Assembly (NCBI GenBank): GCA_036272595.1
Contig: DATAYM010000067.1
Location: forward strand, 72,705-136,704
Reading direction: 5' to 3'
Length of the DNA stretch: 64,000 bases
Source: Poindextera sp036272595
GTDB lineage: Bacteria > Pseudomonadota > Alphaproteobacteria > Caulobacterales > Caulobacteraceae
The notes below the pieces were generated by a model that saw nothing but the letters and a program-made list of their open reading frames with translations, did not search any database and was not told the DNA's origin. Below, one piece after another: positions 51,707 to 60,523 of the stretch. The stretch's first letter is position 1. Every line of letters starts with the position of its first letter. The translations under genes and the position numbers were made by a program.

Positions 51707-53139
51707 CGGGACGGCCGGTCGTCGCCGTGCACGAACATCAGGCCGGTGAAGCCGATGGCCAGCAGGATGGAGATCATGCCGAAGCCGCCCTGCTGGGTCC
51801 TGAAAACGTGGGTGCCGAAACTGACCATGGAGGGCGCCAGCCACGCCGTGGCCGTGCCGGACAGGGCATAGACGCCGAAGAAGGTCCCGGTCTGGGCCGG
51901 CGGGGTCAGGCGCGTGAGCAGGGTGCGGCTGGAGGCGTACTGGGCGGTGATGAAGACGGCGTTGGAGAAGCCGATCAACAGGAAGACCCACTCCGGCAGG
52001 GTGCGGAAGAAGGGGCCATTCCACAAGGGCGCGTGGGCGGCGGCGTTGTAATGCCAGAAGAACAGGATGCGGTCGGGCGCCATGCCGAGGATGGCGAAGA
52101 TGCCCAGCAGCGACATGCCGATCTCGATCTGCACCGCCCGCTTCGGTCCGAGCCGGGCGTCCAGCCAGCCGCCGACGAAGCCGCCGCACACCGCCAGCAC
52201 GGTCAGGATGATGCCGTAGAACAACAGCTCCAGCGCGTGCCAATGCATGACGCCGGTGGCGTAGACCCCGGTGAACAACAGCACCGCCGTCATGCCGTCG
52301 ACATAGAACATGCGCGAGACCAGATAGATGGCCGCGTCGCGATAGTTGCGCATGGCCGCGACCATGGCGATCACGTCCTTCACCCCGGTCGACAGCGCCG
52401 TGATCACCGAAGTCCTGGTGCGCGGGGCGTCGGGGGTGAACAGGAAGAGCGGGATCGAGCCCAGGGCCAGGAAGACCGCCGAGATCGGCGCGACGATGCG
52501 GTCGGTCTCGTGCATGGCCGGATTCAGCCCGAACAGCGGCGCCTTGGGCACCCAGGCCCAGCCGACGTGGCCCGGCAAAGCGAAGGCCCAGGCGACAAAG
52601 GTCAGGGCGACCAGCGCGAAGCTGTTGCCGAGCGCCAGGGCCAGGGACGAGGCCTTGTGCGCCGCGCCCATGCCGGCGGCGCGCACCAGCATCGAGTTGT
52701 GCAGCACCTCGGAATAGGAGAACAGCACCGCGATCGCCGTGGCGATGGCGATCACCGCGCCGACCGAGAGGCCCTTGTGGTCGGGGGTGGTGAACCACAG
52801 CGACCAGATCAGCGGCACCATCAGCCCGACGGCCAGGCCCAGCCAGCCCTTGCGCCGGCCCAGCCGGTCGATCGCCGCGCCCAGGAAGGGCGCCGTCGCC
52901 ATCACGATCCAGCCGGAATACTGGCCATAGGACGCCACCGCCTCCTGCCCGCGCACGGGATCGCCGACCACCACCGAGGCGAAATAGGGCATGAAGATGT
53001 AGATGGTGATCAGGATCACATAGGGGTCGCGGCCGCCCTCGAAGATCGACCAGGCGGCGCCGCCCAGCGACAGCCGGGTCGACGGCGGCCCGGCGTCCAG
53101 CGCCGGCCGAAGATCAGCCTCGTTGATCAGCTCGCTCAC
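51703..53139 (-). CDS. UMF1-type MFS transporter (Atg22-like)
   Basis: A 478-residue membrane protein with about 11-12 helices. The start LSLGGAAWSIFEGGRDPYVI followed by ITIYIFMPYFASVVV matches the UMF1/Atg22-like family, which exports amino acids from the yeast vacuole; bacterial substrates are unknown. The GTG at 53139 (first residues SELINEAD) has GGGGAG nine bases upstream; an earlier GTG at 53157 lacks one. It overlaps the aminotransferase gene, suggesting joint expression. Confidence 0.86.
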   Translation of the reverse strand: MSELINEADLRPALDAGPPSTRLSLGGAAWSIFEGGRDPYVILITIYIFMPYFASVVVGDPVRGQEAVASYGQYSGWIVMATAPFLGAAIDRLGRRKGWLGLAVGLMVPLIWSLWFTTPDHKGLSVGAVIAIATAIAVLFSYSEVLHNSMLVRAAGMGAAHKASSLALALGNSFALVALTFVAWAFALPGHVGWAWVPKAPLFGLNPAMHETDRIVAPISAVFLALGSIPLFLFTPDAPRTRTSVITALSTGVKDVIAMVAAMRNYRDAAIYLVSRMFYVDGMTAVLLFTGVYATGVMHWHALELLFYGIILTVLAVCGGFVGGWLDARLGPKRAVQIEIGMSLLGIFAILGMAPDRILFFWHYNAAAHAPLWNGPFFRTLPEWVFLLIGFSNAVFITAQYASSRTLLTRLTPPAQTGTFFGVYALSGTATAWLAPSMVSFGTHVFRTQQGGFGMISILLAIGFTGLMFVHGDDRPSR

Positions 53140-53214
53140 GAAAGACGCTCCCCGCACTCAAGGACCGTCGTTGACGCCGCGATCCGAAGGCTGAGGAGCC
53201 TAGAAGGTTTGCGC

Positions 53215-53994
53215 CTAACCGACCAGCCGCGCTTCGACCTGGCCGCGCAGGGCGGCGTCGACGCCGAGCCCGTCTTCGATATAGCCGTCAAGCGAGCCAT
53301 GCCGCGCCTCGATCACCGCGAACGCCGTCTCCAGATAGGCGGCCTCGACCGAGACGGCGACGCGGGCGGCGGCCTCGGTGGGTGTGTGGCCGGAGACTTC
53401 GACGATCATCTGCGTCACGGCCGGCAGGCGGCGTTCGAACGAGGCGACCTTGTTGGTCAGCAGGTAGTCGTCGAAGATGTCGTCGCGGTGGACGCCGGCG
53501 ATATGGTGGGTGAGCGCGGCGAGGATGCCGGTGCGGTCCTTGCCGGCGGTGCAGTGGATCAGCATCGCTCCGTCGGCCTCGCCGAGGGCGCGGAAATAGC
53601 GGGAGAACAGGTCCAGGTGCCGCTCGTCGAACGGGGCGTTGCGGTAGTAGTCGAGCATGTAGCCGCGAAAGGCGCCCTCGCTGGCGTCGGAGGTGCGGAT
53701 AAACTCGACGAAGGGATCGGAGGCGGCCTCGTTGCCGTCGTTCTCGATCACCCGGGCGGCGAAACCCTCGTGGCGCCGCGACGGCGTGCGCTGGCGCTCC
53801 TCGCCGCGCCGCAGATCGACAATGACGGCGATGTTCAGGGCGGCGATGGCGGCCAGGTCGGCGTCTGTGGCCATGCCGTGATGGGCCGAGCGGTAGAGCC
53901 GGCCGGGTCTGATCCTTTTGCCGGCGGCGGTGGGATAGCCGCCGAAATCGCGGAAGTTGTCGACGCCTTCCAGGCTCAGGATTCGCTCGCTCAT
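53215..53994 (-). CDS. Tyrosine-phosphatase-like protein (Y_phosphatase3 family)
   Basis: A cytoplasmic 259-residue phosphatase. The N-terminus GVDNFRDFGGYPTAAGKRIR is the family hallmark, and the active site HCTAGKDRTG places the nucleophile at Cys148 and the phosphate-binding Arg at 154. Lys152 inside the loop is typical of the MptpB/phosphoinositide-active subgroup. No partner kinase is visible nearby. The ATG at 53994 is chosen over an earlier one at 54015. Confidence 0.9.
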   Translation of the reverse strand: MSERILSLEGVDNFRDFGGYPTAAGKRIRPGRLYRSAHHGMATDADLAAIAALNIAVIVDLRRGEERQRTPSRRHEGFAARVIENDGNEAASDPFVEFIRTSDASEGAFRGYMLDYYRNAPFDERHLDLFSRYFRALGEADGAMLIHCTAGKDRTGILAALTHHIAGVHRDDIFDDYLLTNKVASFERRLPAVTQMIVEVSGHTPTEAAARVAVSVEAAYLETAFAVIEARHGSLDGYIEDGLGVDAALRGQVEARLVG

Positions 53995-54177
53995 GGCGCT
54001 TCTGTTAGCCGCCAAGTGTGACGAATACGAGGACCTTCGTGCGTCCCCAACGCGGCGTTTTCACCATTCACCCCGGTTTTCATTCCCTGTTTTCGATTGT
54101 GATTCAAACTCCCGCCCAGCTGGATAGGGCGCATCGGCGGGCGGGCGCCCATCGGGCCGGGGTCCAGATCGCCGTCA

Positions 54178-55587
54178 ATGCCCGCTCCTCGCGTCAGCAT
54201 CGCGCCCGCGCCCGTCGCCGTCGGCCTGGTCGTGGCGGCCTTCACCGCCTTCGCGCCGCCGATCTTCAGCGACGGCGACACCTGGATGCATATCGCCGCC
54301 GGCCAGTGGATGCTGAACGCCGGCGCCGCCGTGCAGGCCGATCCCTTTTCCTACACCTTCGCCGGCAGGCCCTGGCAGGCCCACGAGTGGCTGGCCGAGG
54401 TGCTCATGGCGCTGGTCTGGCGGGCCGGCGGATGGAACGCCGTCGCCCTGTTGTTCGCCGCCGCGGCCGGCGCCACGGCGGGGCTGCTGACCCGGCATGT
54501 CGGGCGCTGGCTGAACGGCCTGCCGCTGATCGGCGTCGTCGCGCTGGGCCTGGGCTGCGTCGCCCCGTCGCTGCTGGCGCGGCCGCACATGCTGGCGCTG
54601 CTCTGCCTGGAGCTGTGGACCGCCGAGCTGGTCATCGCGCGCGCCGAGGGCCGTCTGCCCTCATGGGCGCGCTTGCTGCCGATCATGCTGGTCTGGGCCA
54701 ACCTGCACGGCAGCTTCCTGTTCGGCCTCGGGCTGTTGGGCGTCTTCGGACTGGAGGCGATATGGCAAAGGCGCCGCGAGGGCGTTCGCGCCCTCGCCCC
54801 GTGGGCCGTGCTGGTCGCCGCCGCGACCCTGGCCAGCCTGGTCAGCCCCTATGGGCTCGAGACCCTGATCTTCCCGCTGCGGCTGAACGGCATGAGGACC
54901 CTGTCGGGCATCGGCGAATGGGCGGCGATGAACGTGGCGGCCGATCCGGCGTTCGAGACGGCGCTGCTCGCCGGTCTCTTCGTGCTCCTGTGGAAGCGGG
55001 TGCGCCTGCCGCTGCTGTCGCTGCTGCTCCTGCTGCTGCTGGTCGACCTCAGCCTGCGCCATGTGCGCCACGTGCTGCTGTTCGGCGTCGTCGCGCCGCT
55101 GCTGATCGCCCAGCCGCTGGCCGAGGCCCTCGGCGGCGCGAAGGCCGAGCCGTCCCGCAGTCCCTGGATCGCCGCGGCCGGCGGCTTGCTCGCCGCCCTG
55201 CTGGTCGCGGCGCGGCTGGCGATCCCGCTTGTCCCGGCCGACGGCGCGGCGGCGCCGGGCGCGGCCCTGGCGCGTGTGCCCGCATCGCTGCGCGGCCAGC
55301 CGGTGTTCAACGCCTATCCGTTCGGCGGCTACCTGATCTTCAGCGGCGTGCGGCCCTATATCGACAGCCGCGCCGAGCTGTACGGGGACGCTTTCCTCGC
55401 CAACTATCTGAAACTGCACGACGATCCGGCCGCTCTCAACGGTGAGCTGGCGGCCCGGCGCGTGGCCTGGGCGATCCTGGAGCCCGGCTCGCGGCCGGCT
55501 GTCCTGCTGGGCGAATCGCCGGATTGGCGACGCCTCTACGCCGACCGCTATGCGGTGGTGTACGCTCGGCGGACGCTTGGCCCCTAG
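54178..55587 (+). CDS. Polytopic membrane protein, GT-C-like
   Basis: A 469-residue protein with about nine to ten helices. The first loop reads SDGDTWMHIAAGQWMLNAG, then DPFSYTFAGRPWQAHEWLAE, an arrangement of acidic and aromatic residues shared by a large uncharacterised family resembling GT-C glycosyltransferases. The C-terminal soluble part (from about 370) has VFNAYPFGGYLIFSG and YIDSRAELYGDAF. No ribosome site is clear before the ATG at 54178. It follows a 183-base gap in which I see nothing else. Confidence 0.78.
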   Translation: MPAPRVSIAPAPVAVGLVVAAFTAFAPPIFSDGDTWMHIAAGQWMLNAGAAVQADPFSYTFAGRPWQAHEWLAEVLMALVWRAGGWNAVALLFAAAAGATAGLLTRHVGRWLNGLPLIGVVALGLGCVAPSLLARPHMLALLCLELWTAELVIARAEGRLPSWARLLPIMLVWANLHGSFLFGLGLLGVFGLEAIWQRRREGVRALAPWAVLVAAATLASLVSPYGLETLIFPLRLNGMRTLSGIGEWAAMNVAADPAFETALLAGLFVLLWKRVRLPLLSLLLLLLLVDLSLRHVRHVLLFGVVAPLLIAQPLAEALGGAKAEPSRSPWIAAAGGLLAALLVAARLAIPLVPADGAAAPGAALARVPASLRGQPVFNAYPFGGYLIFSGVRPYIDSRAELYGDAFLANYLKLHDDPAALNGELAARRVAWAILEPGSRPAVLLGESPDWRRLYADRYAVVYARRTLGP

Positions 55588-56621
55588 GCGGCCGGCGCCC
55601 CTGCCTCGGCGCGGCGCGCGATCAGCCGGTCGAACTCCGACCAGACCCCGTCATTGCCGTCCCAGCGGCCGGTGGTGGCGGCCTTGGAGTATTCGGTGGC
55701 GCGGGCCTCGAAGAAGTTGGCGTGCTCGACGCCCGACAGCAGCACCTGCAGCCAGGGCAGCGGGTTTTCCTTCACGCCATAGACCTCGGGCAGCTCCAGC
55801 TGGCGCAGCCGCCAGTCGGCGATGAAGCGGATGTATTCCTTGATGTCCTCCGGCTTCATCCCCTGCACCGGGCCCATTTCGAAGGCCAGGTCGATGAAGC
55901 GGTCCTCCATGCCGACCACGGTCTTGCAGCAGTCGACGATGTCGTCGGCCACCTGTTTGGTGACGCAGTTGGTCTCCTTCTTGAAGGCCAGGTAGGTCTT
56001 GACCATGCCCTCGCAGTGCAGGCTCTCGTCGCGCACGCTCCAGGAGACGATCTGGCCCATGCCCTTCATCTTGTTGAAGCGCGGGAAGTTCATCAGCATG
56101 GCGAAGGAGGCGAACAGCTGCAGCCCCTCGGTGAAGCCGCCGAACATGGCCAGGGTGCGGGCGATGTCGGCGTTGCTGCCCACATCGAAGGTCTGCATGT
56201 AGTCGTGCTTGGCGCGCATGGCATCATATTCGAGGAAGGCGGCGAACTCGCTTTCCGGCATGCCGATGGTCTCGAGCAAGAGCGCATAGGCGGCGATATG
56301 GACGGTCTCCATGTTGGCGAACGAGGCCAGCATCATCTTGACCTCGGTCGGTTTGAACACCCGCCCGAACCGCTCCATGTAGTTGTCGGCGACCTCGATG
56401 TCCGACTGGGTGAAGAAGCGGAAGATCTGGGTCAGCAGGTTGCGCTCGCCGTCGTCCAGCTTGGCCGCCCAGTCCTTGCAGTCCTCGCCCAGCGGGATCT
56501 CCTCGGGCATCCAGTGGACCTGCTGCTGGCGCTTCCAGAAGTCGTAGGCCCACGGATAGCGGAACGGCTTGTAGGCCGCCGAGGGGGTGAGAAGGCCGGG
56601 CAGGGTGCGGATGTTCGACAT
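55584..56621 (-). CDS. nrdB: Class Ia ribonucleotide reductase small subunit
   Basis: Di-iron tyrosyl-radical subunit converting ribonucleotides to deoxyribonucleotides together with NrdA, which is not in this window. 345 residues. The iron site and radical appear in MLASFANMETVHIAAYALL (Glu, His three on, radical Tyr seven on). The second iron half-site is in SVRDESLHCEGM. The C-terminus is Ala/Pro-rich. The ATG at 56621 is used; a TTG at 56660 in frame would add 13 residues. Confidence 0.95.
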   Translation of the reverse strand: MSNIRTLPGLLTPSAAYKPFRYPWAYDFWKRQQQVHWMPEEIPLGEDCKDWAAKLDDGERNLLTQIFRFFTQSDIEVADNYMERFGRVFKPTEVKMMLASFANMETVHIAAYALLLETIGMPESEFAAFLEYDAMRAKHDYMQTFDVGSNADIARTLAMFGGFTEGLQLFASFAMLMNFPRFNKMKGMGQIVSWSVRDESLHCEGMVKTYLAFKKETNCVTKQVADDIVDCCKTVVGMEDRFIDLAFEMGPVQGMKPEDIKEYIRFIADWRLRQLELPEVYGVKENPLPWLQVLLSGVEHANFFEARATEYSKAATTGRWDGNDGVWSEFDRLIARRAEAGAPAA

Positions 56622-56742
56622 GGCGACCACGCTTCGAATCGGATTGCGGACTAGGTTCAAGCCTCAGGCTAGCAGGGCGGGCGCTTCCCGCCACAACATC
56701 TGGTAGGTTTTATACCACAATTCACAAGATAGGGTTAGTCCT

Positions 56743-57387
56743 GTGGACAAACCAATCACGATCTACGGCAAGGCGGCGACGGGATCGGTCCCGATCGAAG
56801 CGGCGCTGACTCTTCTGGGCCTGCCCTACGATCTGGTCGAGGGCGACGACGCCCGGCCGTACGACGTCACCGGCCTGGTCAATCCGCTGCGCCAGATCCC
56901 CACCGTCGTGCTGCCGGGCGGCGAGGTGATGACCGAGAGCGCGGCGATCCTGATCTGGCTGGCCGACCGCTATCCGGAGGGTCGGCTGGCCCCGGCGCCG
57001 CTGCAGCGGCGGCGAGCGGCCTACCTGCGCTGGATGAGCTTCGTCTCGGCGGCGATCTACGCGCTCTACTGGATCCGCGACGATCCCTCCCGATTGATCG
57101 ACGACGAAGCCGGCCAGGCCATGGTCAGGCAGCGGACCGCCGAACGGATCGCCGAGTGCTGGCGGGTCATGGAGGCGCAGATCAAGCCCGGCCAATATCT
57201 GCTCGGCGACGAACTCGGCGTGCTCGATCTCTATGTGACGGTGCTGTCGCGCTGGGGGCCGCGGCGCAAGCGCTTCCATGCCGAGGCGCCGAAGATGGCC
57301 GAGGTGGTGCGGCGCGTGGACGCCGAGCCAAGGCTGGCCGAATTCTGGGCGGCGCGGTTCCCGTTCAAGGAGGGCTGGGAGGGTTGA
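56743..57387 (+). CDS. Glutathione S-transferase family protein
   Basis: A 214-residue protein. The thioredoxin-like N-domain has PITIYGKAATGSVPIEAALT, then the cis-proline region QIPTVVLPGG and the glutathione-contact MTESAAILIWLADRYPEG. A helical C-domain follows. The start codon is GTG at 56743. It sits directly before a second GST gene, overlapping it by four bases; the two are not close copies. Confidence 0.88.
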   Translation: MDKPITIYGKAATGSVPIEAALTLLGLPYDLVEGDDARPYDVTGLVNPLRQIPTVVLPGGEVMTESAAILIWLADRYPEGRLAPAPLQRRRAAYLRWMSFVSAAIYALYWIRDDPSRLIDDEAGQAMVRQRTAERIAECWRVMEAQIKPGQYLLGDELGVLDLYVTVLSRWGPRRKRFHAEAPKMAEVVRRVDAEPRLAEFWAARFPFKEGWEG

Positions 57388-58028
57388 ACCGGCCGATCCT
57401 CTACACCTACCACCGCAACTCCGCCGGCGAGCGGGTGCGGATCGCGCTCAATCTGAAGGGCGTTCCTTACGACTACGTCTCGGCCGTGGCGCTCGGCGAC
57501 CGCTACCAGGCGCTCAATCCGCAGGGGCTGATGCCGGCGCTGGAGGTCGAGGGCCGCGTCATCGCCCAGTCGGGGGCGATCCTCGCCTATCTGGAGGAGA
57601 CCTGGCCCGACCCGCCGCTGTTGCCGGCCGATCCGGTGACGCGGGCGCAGGCCCGCGCCTTCGCCCAGCATATCGCCGCCGAGATGCACGCCGTCACCGT
57701 CGCGCGGGTGCGCCGCTATCTCGCCGAGACCCTGGGCGCCGGCGCGGCGGCGATCGAGGCCTGGCAAAAGCACTGGACGGGGCTCGGCCTGACCGCCCTG
57801 GAAGCCGCCCTCGCCGGCCGCGCCCGCGACTGGCCGTTCGCGTTCGGCGAGACGCCTGGCTGGGCCGACCTGCATCTGGTCCCGCAACTGAGCAATGCGC
57901 GCCGGTTCGGCTGCGACCTCGGCGCCTATCCGCGACTGCTGGCGGTCGAGGCGCATTGTGTCGACCTGCCGGCCTTCCGCGACGCGCGGCCGGAAAACCA
58001 ACCGGACTTTCCAGGTGCGGGCGCTTAG
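57384..58028 (+). CDS. GST family protein of the maleylacetoacetate isomerase (zeta) type
   Basis: A 214-residue protein. The N-terminus YTYHRNSAGERVRIALNLKG matches the zeta-class active-site segment, with the Ser but without the Ser-Ser-Cys of the mammalian form. QSGAILAYLEETWPDPPLL is the glutathione-contact motif, and LHLVPQLSNARRFGCDL occurs late, as in MaiA. The TTG start at 57384 overlaps the previous stop (TTGA) and has AAGGAGGG nine bases upstream. It ends four bases inside the convergent PhyH gene. Tyrosine/homogentisate breakdown is the usual context; no neighbours of that pathway are visible. Confidence 0.85.
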   Translation: MNRPILYTYHRNSAGERVRIALNLKGVPYDYVSAVALGDRYQALNPQGLMPALEVEGRVIAQSGAILAYLEETWPDPPLLPADPVTRAQARAFAQHIAAEMHAVTVARVRRYLAETLGAGAAAIEAWQKHWTGLGLTALEAALAGRARDWPFAFGETPGWADLHLVPQLSNARRFGCDLGAYPRLLAVEAHCVDLPAFRDARPENQPDFPGAGA

Positions 58029-58864
58029 GCGCGGTTGTCGCCCGCATAGAGCACGGGGTTGAGCGGGCTGGCGGCCTGGCCGCCGACGTCGACGTCCGGA
58101 CACCAGGTCTTCGCATCCAGTTGCTGGTACGTGTTGGCGGGCTGAGCCAGCCGCATGTCCGCGTCCATATAGATGATCGTCATGACCGAGCGGGGCGCGG
58201 CCGAGCGGTTCGCCGGCGCCCGGTGGAAGGTCCAGCCCAGGTGAAAACTGATGTCGCCCAGGGCGAAGGGTTCAAGCACGAACGGATAGTCGAGGGTGTC
58301 GAGATGATCGCGAATCCGCTGCTCGCTCTCGTCCGAGATTCCGAGATCGCGGCCAAAGTCGCAGCGATGGCTGCCGGCGTAGAAGCCGAGCGGACCCATG
58401 TCCGCCGTCACCGCCTGCAGCGGGATCCAGGCGGTGACGATCCGGTCGCTGGCGAACGGCCAATAGAATTGATCGGCGTGCGCGGGCGTCAGGCCGCCGC
58501 CCGGCTCCTTATAGAGCGCCTGGTCGTGATAGAGGCGCACGGCCGGCGTCTCCAGCAGGTTCGCGGCCAACCGCGCAAGCCGCTCCGAGAACACCAACTC
58601 GCGGACCAGTTCGCTCCGCCGCCACAGGTTGGTGACCTGCAGGAAGGCCTGGCCATAGGTTTCGCGCTCCGCCAGCGGCCGCTTGTCCCGCGCCAGTTCT
58701 CGGGCGAGCCGGCTGATCTCGGGTTCGTAGCGGGCCAGGATCTCGGGCGACAGCACCCCGTTCAGCCGCGCGAAGCCTTGCTCGCGGAACGCGGCGATGT
58801 CGCCGCCGCCCAGCGCATAGGGGGCATCGAGTTCCCGTCGAACCCAATGGACGTCCGGAGCCAT
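58025..58864 (-). CDS. PhyH-type Fe(II)/2-oxoglutarate dioxygenase
   Basis: A 279-residue enzyme of the phytanoyl-CoA hydroxylase family. Iron ligands appear as His129 and Asp131 in TPAHADQFYWP, with the distal His214 in GWTFHRAPANRS and Arg220 for 2-oxoglutarate. The MGPLGFYAGSHR segment is typical. It probably hydroxylates a small substrate; the family includes ectoine, phytanoyl and halogenase members, so the substrate cannot be assigned. Last gene of the minus-strand locus, 46 bases after the esterase. Confidence 0.9.
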   Translation of the reverse strand: MAPDVHWVRRELDAPYALGGGDIAAFREQGFARLNGVLSPEILARYEPEISRLARELARDKRPLAERETYGQAFLQVTNLWRRSELVRELVFSERLARLAANLLETPAVRLYHDQALYKEPGGGLTPAHADQFYWPFASDRIVTAWIPLQAVTADMGPLGFYAGSHRCDFGRDLGISDESEQRIRDHLDTLDYPFVLEPFALGDISFHLGWTFHRAPANRSAAPRSVMTIIYMDADMRLAQPANTYQQLDAKTWCPDVDVGGQAASPLNPVLYAGDNRA

Positions 58865-58910
58865 TCATCCTCCTTCGGCGGACCGGGACCGACCGCCATG
58901 CACAAATAGT

Positions 58911-60521
58911 CTACCGCGCCTGTGGCGACAGCAGGCCGGCGTTCCAGTTCCACGGGATATCGCCCGCCTCGCGCCGTCGACGGACGACCTCTTCGTCCAG
59001 TTCGTACATGCCCGGCAGCAGGTGGACGCCCGGATTCGGCCTCTCCGCGAACGCCATGTAGGCGCGATCGTCCCGATAGGGCCGCCAAGCCGGCAGGCCC
59101 GGAGCGTCGGGCGCGCCGGTCCGGGCGAATGCGCTCCAGTAGGCGATCATCGCCTTCGAGAGTTCGGTCTCGGACTCGCGTTGCGGGGGCTTGGGCCATG
59201 CCGGAGCCAGGCGGGCAAAGGAGCCGAAGACGTACGGGAGTTCGCCGCCATGGAAGGCGTGGAGATCGGCTCTGTCGGCCTCCGGATAGCCGTGGTCGAA
59301 GAGATAGAGGTAGGCCGGTTGGCCGATGGCGCTCTGCTTGACGACCAGCCGTTCGGCCGGCCAGCCGTACATGAGGTCGCGCGGCGCGGCCAGCAGGCTC
59401 TCCGCCATATCGGTCGCCGGATAGAGCTTCAGGAACGCTTCGGCGAGGTCGCCGTATCGGCGGCGGATTTCCGCCTCGTAGGCGGCGGCGTCGGCGGGCG
59501 GCTTGGCGGCGAAGAAGCGAAGCGAGCGGATCTCGCCGCTGTTGAATCCGGCCAGGACCGGCACGCGCGCCTGCTCGCCGAGGTCGAAGGTCTCGACCAC
59601 CTGGCGCGGCAGGATCACGCCGTCGACCGTTCCCGACGCGTAATAGCCGTTTTGCGCCGCCGCATCGGTGATCGCGCCCGCATCCAGGGCGCGAAGGCCT
59701 TCGACGCCGTCGACGCTCAACCTGGCCGCCAGCCGCGACCCCGCCGCCTCGCCCGGCTCATGGCCGAACCGCTCTCGCCTCAACTCGGGCGCCGTGAGCA
59801 TGGGCGCGCTCTGGGCGATCGCCTTTTGGAACAGGCCGCGGGCGGCGGGCGAGGCCATCAGGTAGAGGACGCTTATGCCGCCGGCCGATTCGCCCGCGAG
59901 GGTGAGGTTTTCCGGGTCGCCGCCGAACGCGGCGATGTTGCGCCTCACCCAGCGCAACGCCTCGATCTGGTCGAGAAGCCCGTAGTTGCCGGAGACGCCG
60001 GCGCCGGATTCCGCGCTGAGGCCCGGATGGGCGAGCCAGCCGAGCACGCCGAGGCGGTAGTTGATGGTGACCACCACCAGGCCGCTGTTCGCCAGGGCGG
60101 CGCCGTCGTAGATGCCCTGGCTGCCGCGCCCCGTGACCAGGGAGCCGCCGTGGATCCACACCAGCACGGGCGCCTGGTGGGCATCGGCCCTGGTCCAGAT
60201 GTTCAGCGACAGGCAGTCCTCGCTCATGGCCGGCGGATCGTCGGCATAGAGGCTGCCGGACGGCCGCGAGAGGGGCTGGAAGCATGCCGGACCAAACCGG
60301 GTGGCGTCGCGCACGCCCGGCCACGCCGGCGCCGGCGCCGGCGGTCGCCAGCGCGCTTGCCCGACCGGGGGCGCGGCGTAGGGCACGCCCCTGAAGACGT
60401 AGAGATCGCCGACCGCTTCGCCCCGCACCGCGCCCGCCGGCGCCTGCACGACCGGCGCGGCCGTCCCCAGGGCTGGCGCGACGGACGAACCGGGGGCCGT
60501 GGGGTGAAGCGGGCCCGCCAT
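58911..60521 (-). CDS. Type B carboxylesterase
   Basis: A 536-residue alpha/beta hydrolase of the COesterase family. Oxyanion loop WIHGGSLVTG, nucleophile Ser212 in GESAGG, acid Glu330 in FNSGE, and base His424 in HGGELPYVFG. The N-terminus is Pro/Ala-rich and lacks a convincing signal peptide, so the enzyme is probably cytoplasmic. The ATG at 60521 is two bases after the oxidoreductase stop. In this locus it may cleave ester groups from an imported molecule. Confidence 0.92.
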   Translation of the reverse strand: MAGPLHPTAPGSSVAPALGTAAPVVQAPAGAVRGEAVGDLYVFRGVPYAAPPVGQARWRPPAPAPAWPGVRDATRFGPACFQPLSRPSGSLYADDPPAMSEDCLSLNIWTRADAHQAPVLVWIHGGSLVTGRGSQGIYDGAALANSGLVVVTINYRLGVLGWLAHPGLSAESGAGVSGNYGLLDQIEALRWVRRNIAAFGGDPENLTLAGESAGGISVLYLMASPAARGLFQKAIAQSAPMLTAPELRRERFGHEPGEAAGSRLAARLSVDGVEGLRALDAGAITDAAAQNGYYASGTVDGVILPRQVVETFDLGEQARVPVLAGFNSGEIRSLRFFAAKPPADAAAYEAEIRRRYGDLAEAFLKLYPATDMAESLLAAPRDLMYGWPAERLVVKQSAIGQPAYLYLFDHGYPEADRADLHAFHGGELPYVFGSFARLAPAWPKPPQRESETELSKAMIAYWSAFARTGAPDAPGLPAWRPYRDDRAYMAFAERPNPGVHLLPGMYELDEEVVRRRREAGDIPWNWNAGLLSPQAR

Positions 60522-60523
60522 CG

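Noticed and set aside
51349..54021. A plus-strand open frame of 890 codons over the aminotransferase, MFS and phosphatase genes
   Set aside because: It crosses three genes and two intergenic gaps, which no real protein here would do, and its composition is antisense-like.
56701..56742. Possible NrdR box upstream of nrdB (ACCACAATTCACAAGAT)
   Set aside because: It is a poor match to the NrdR palindrome, no second box at the usual spacing is evident, and the segment could equally serve the divergent GST gene.
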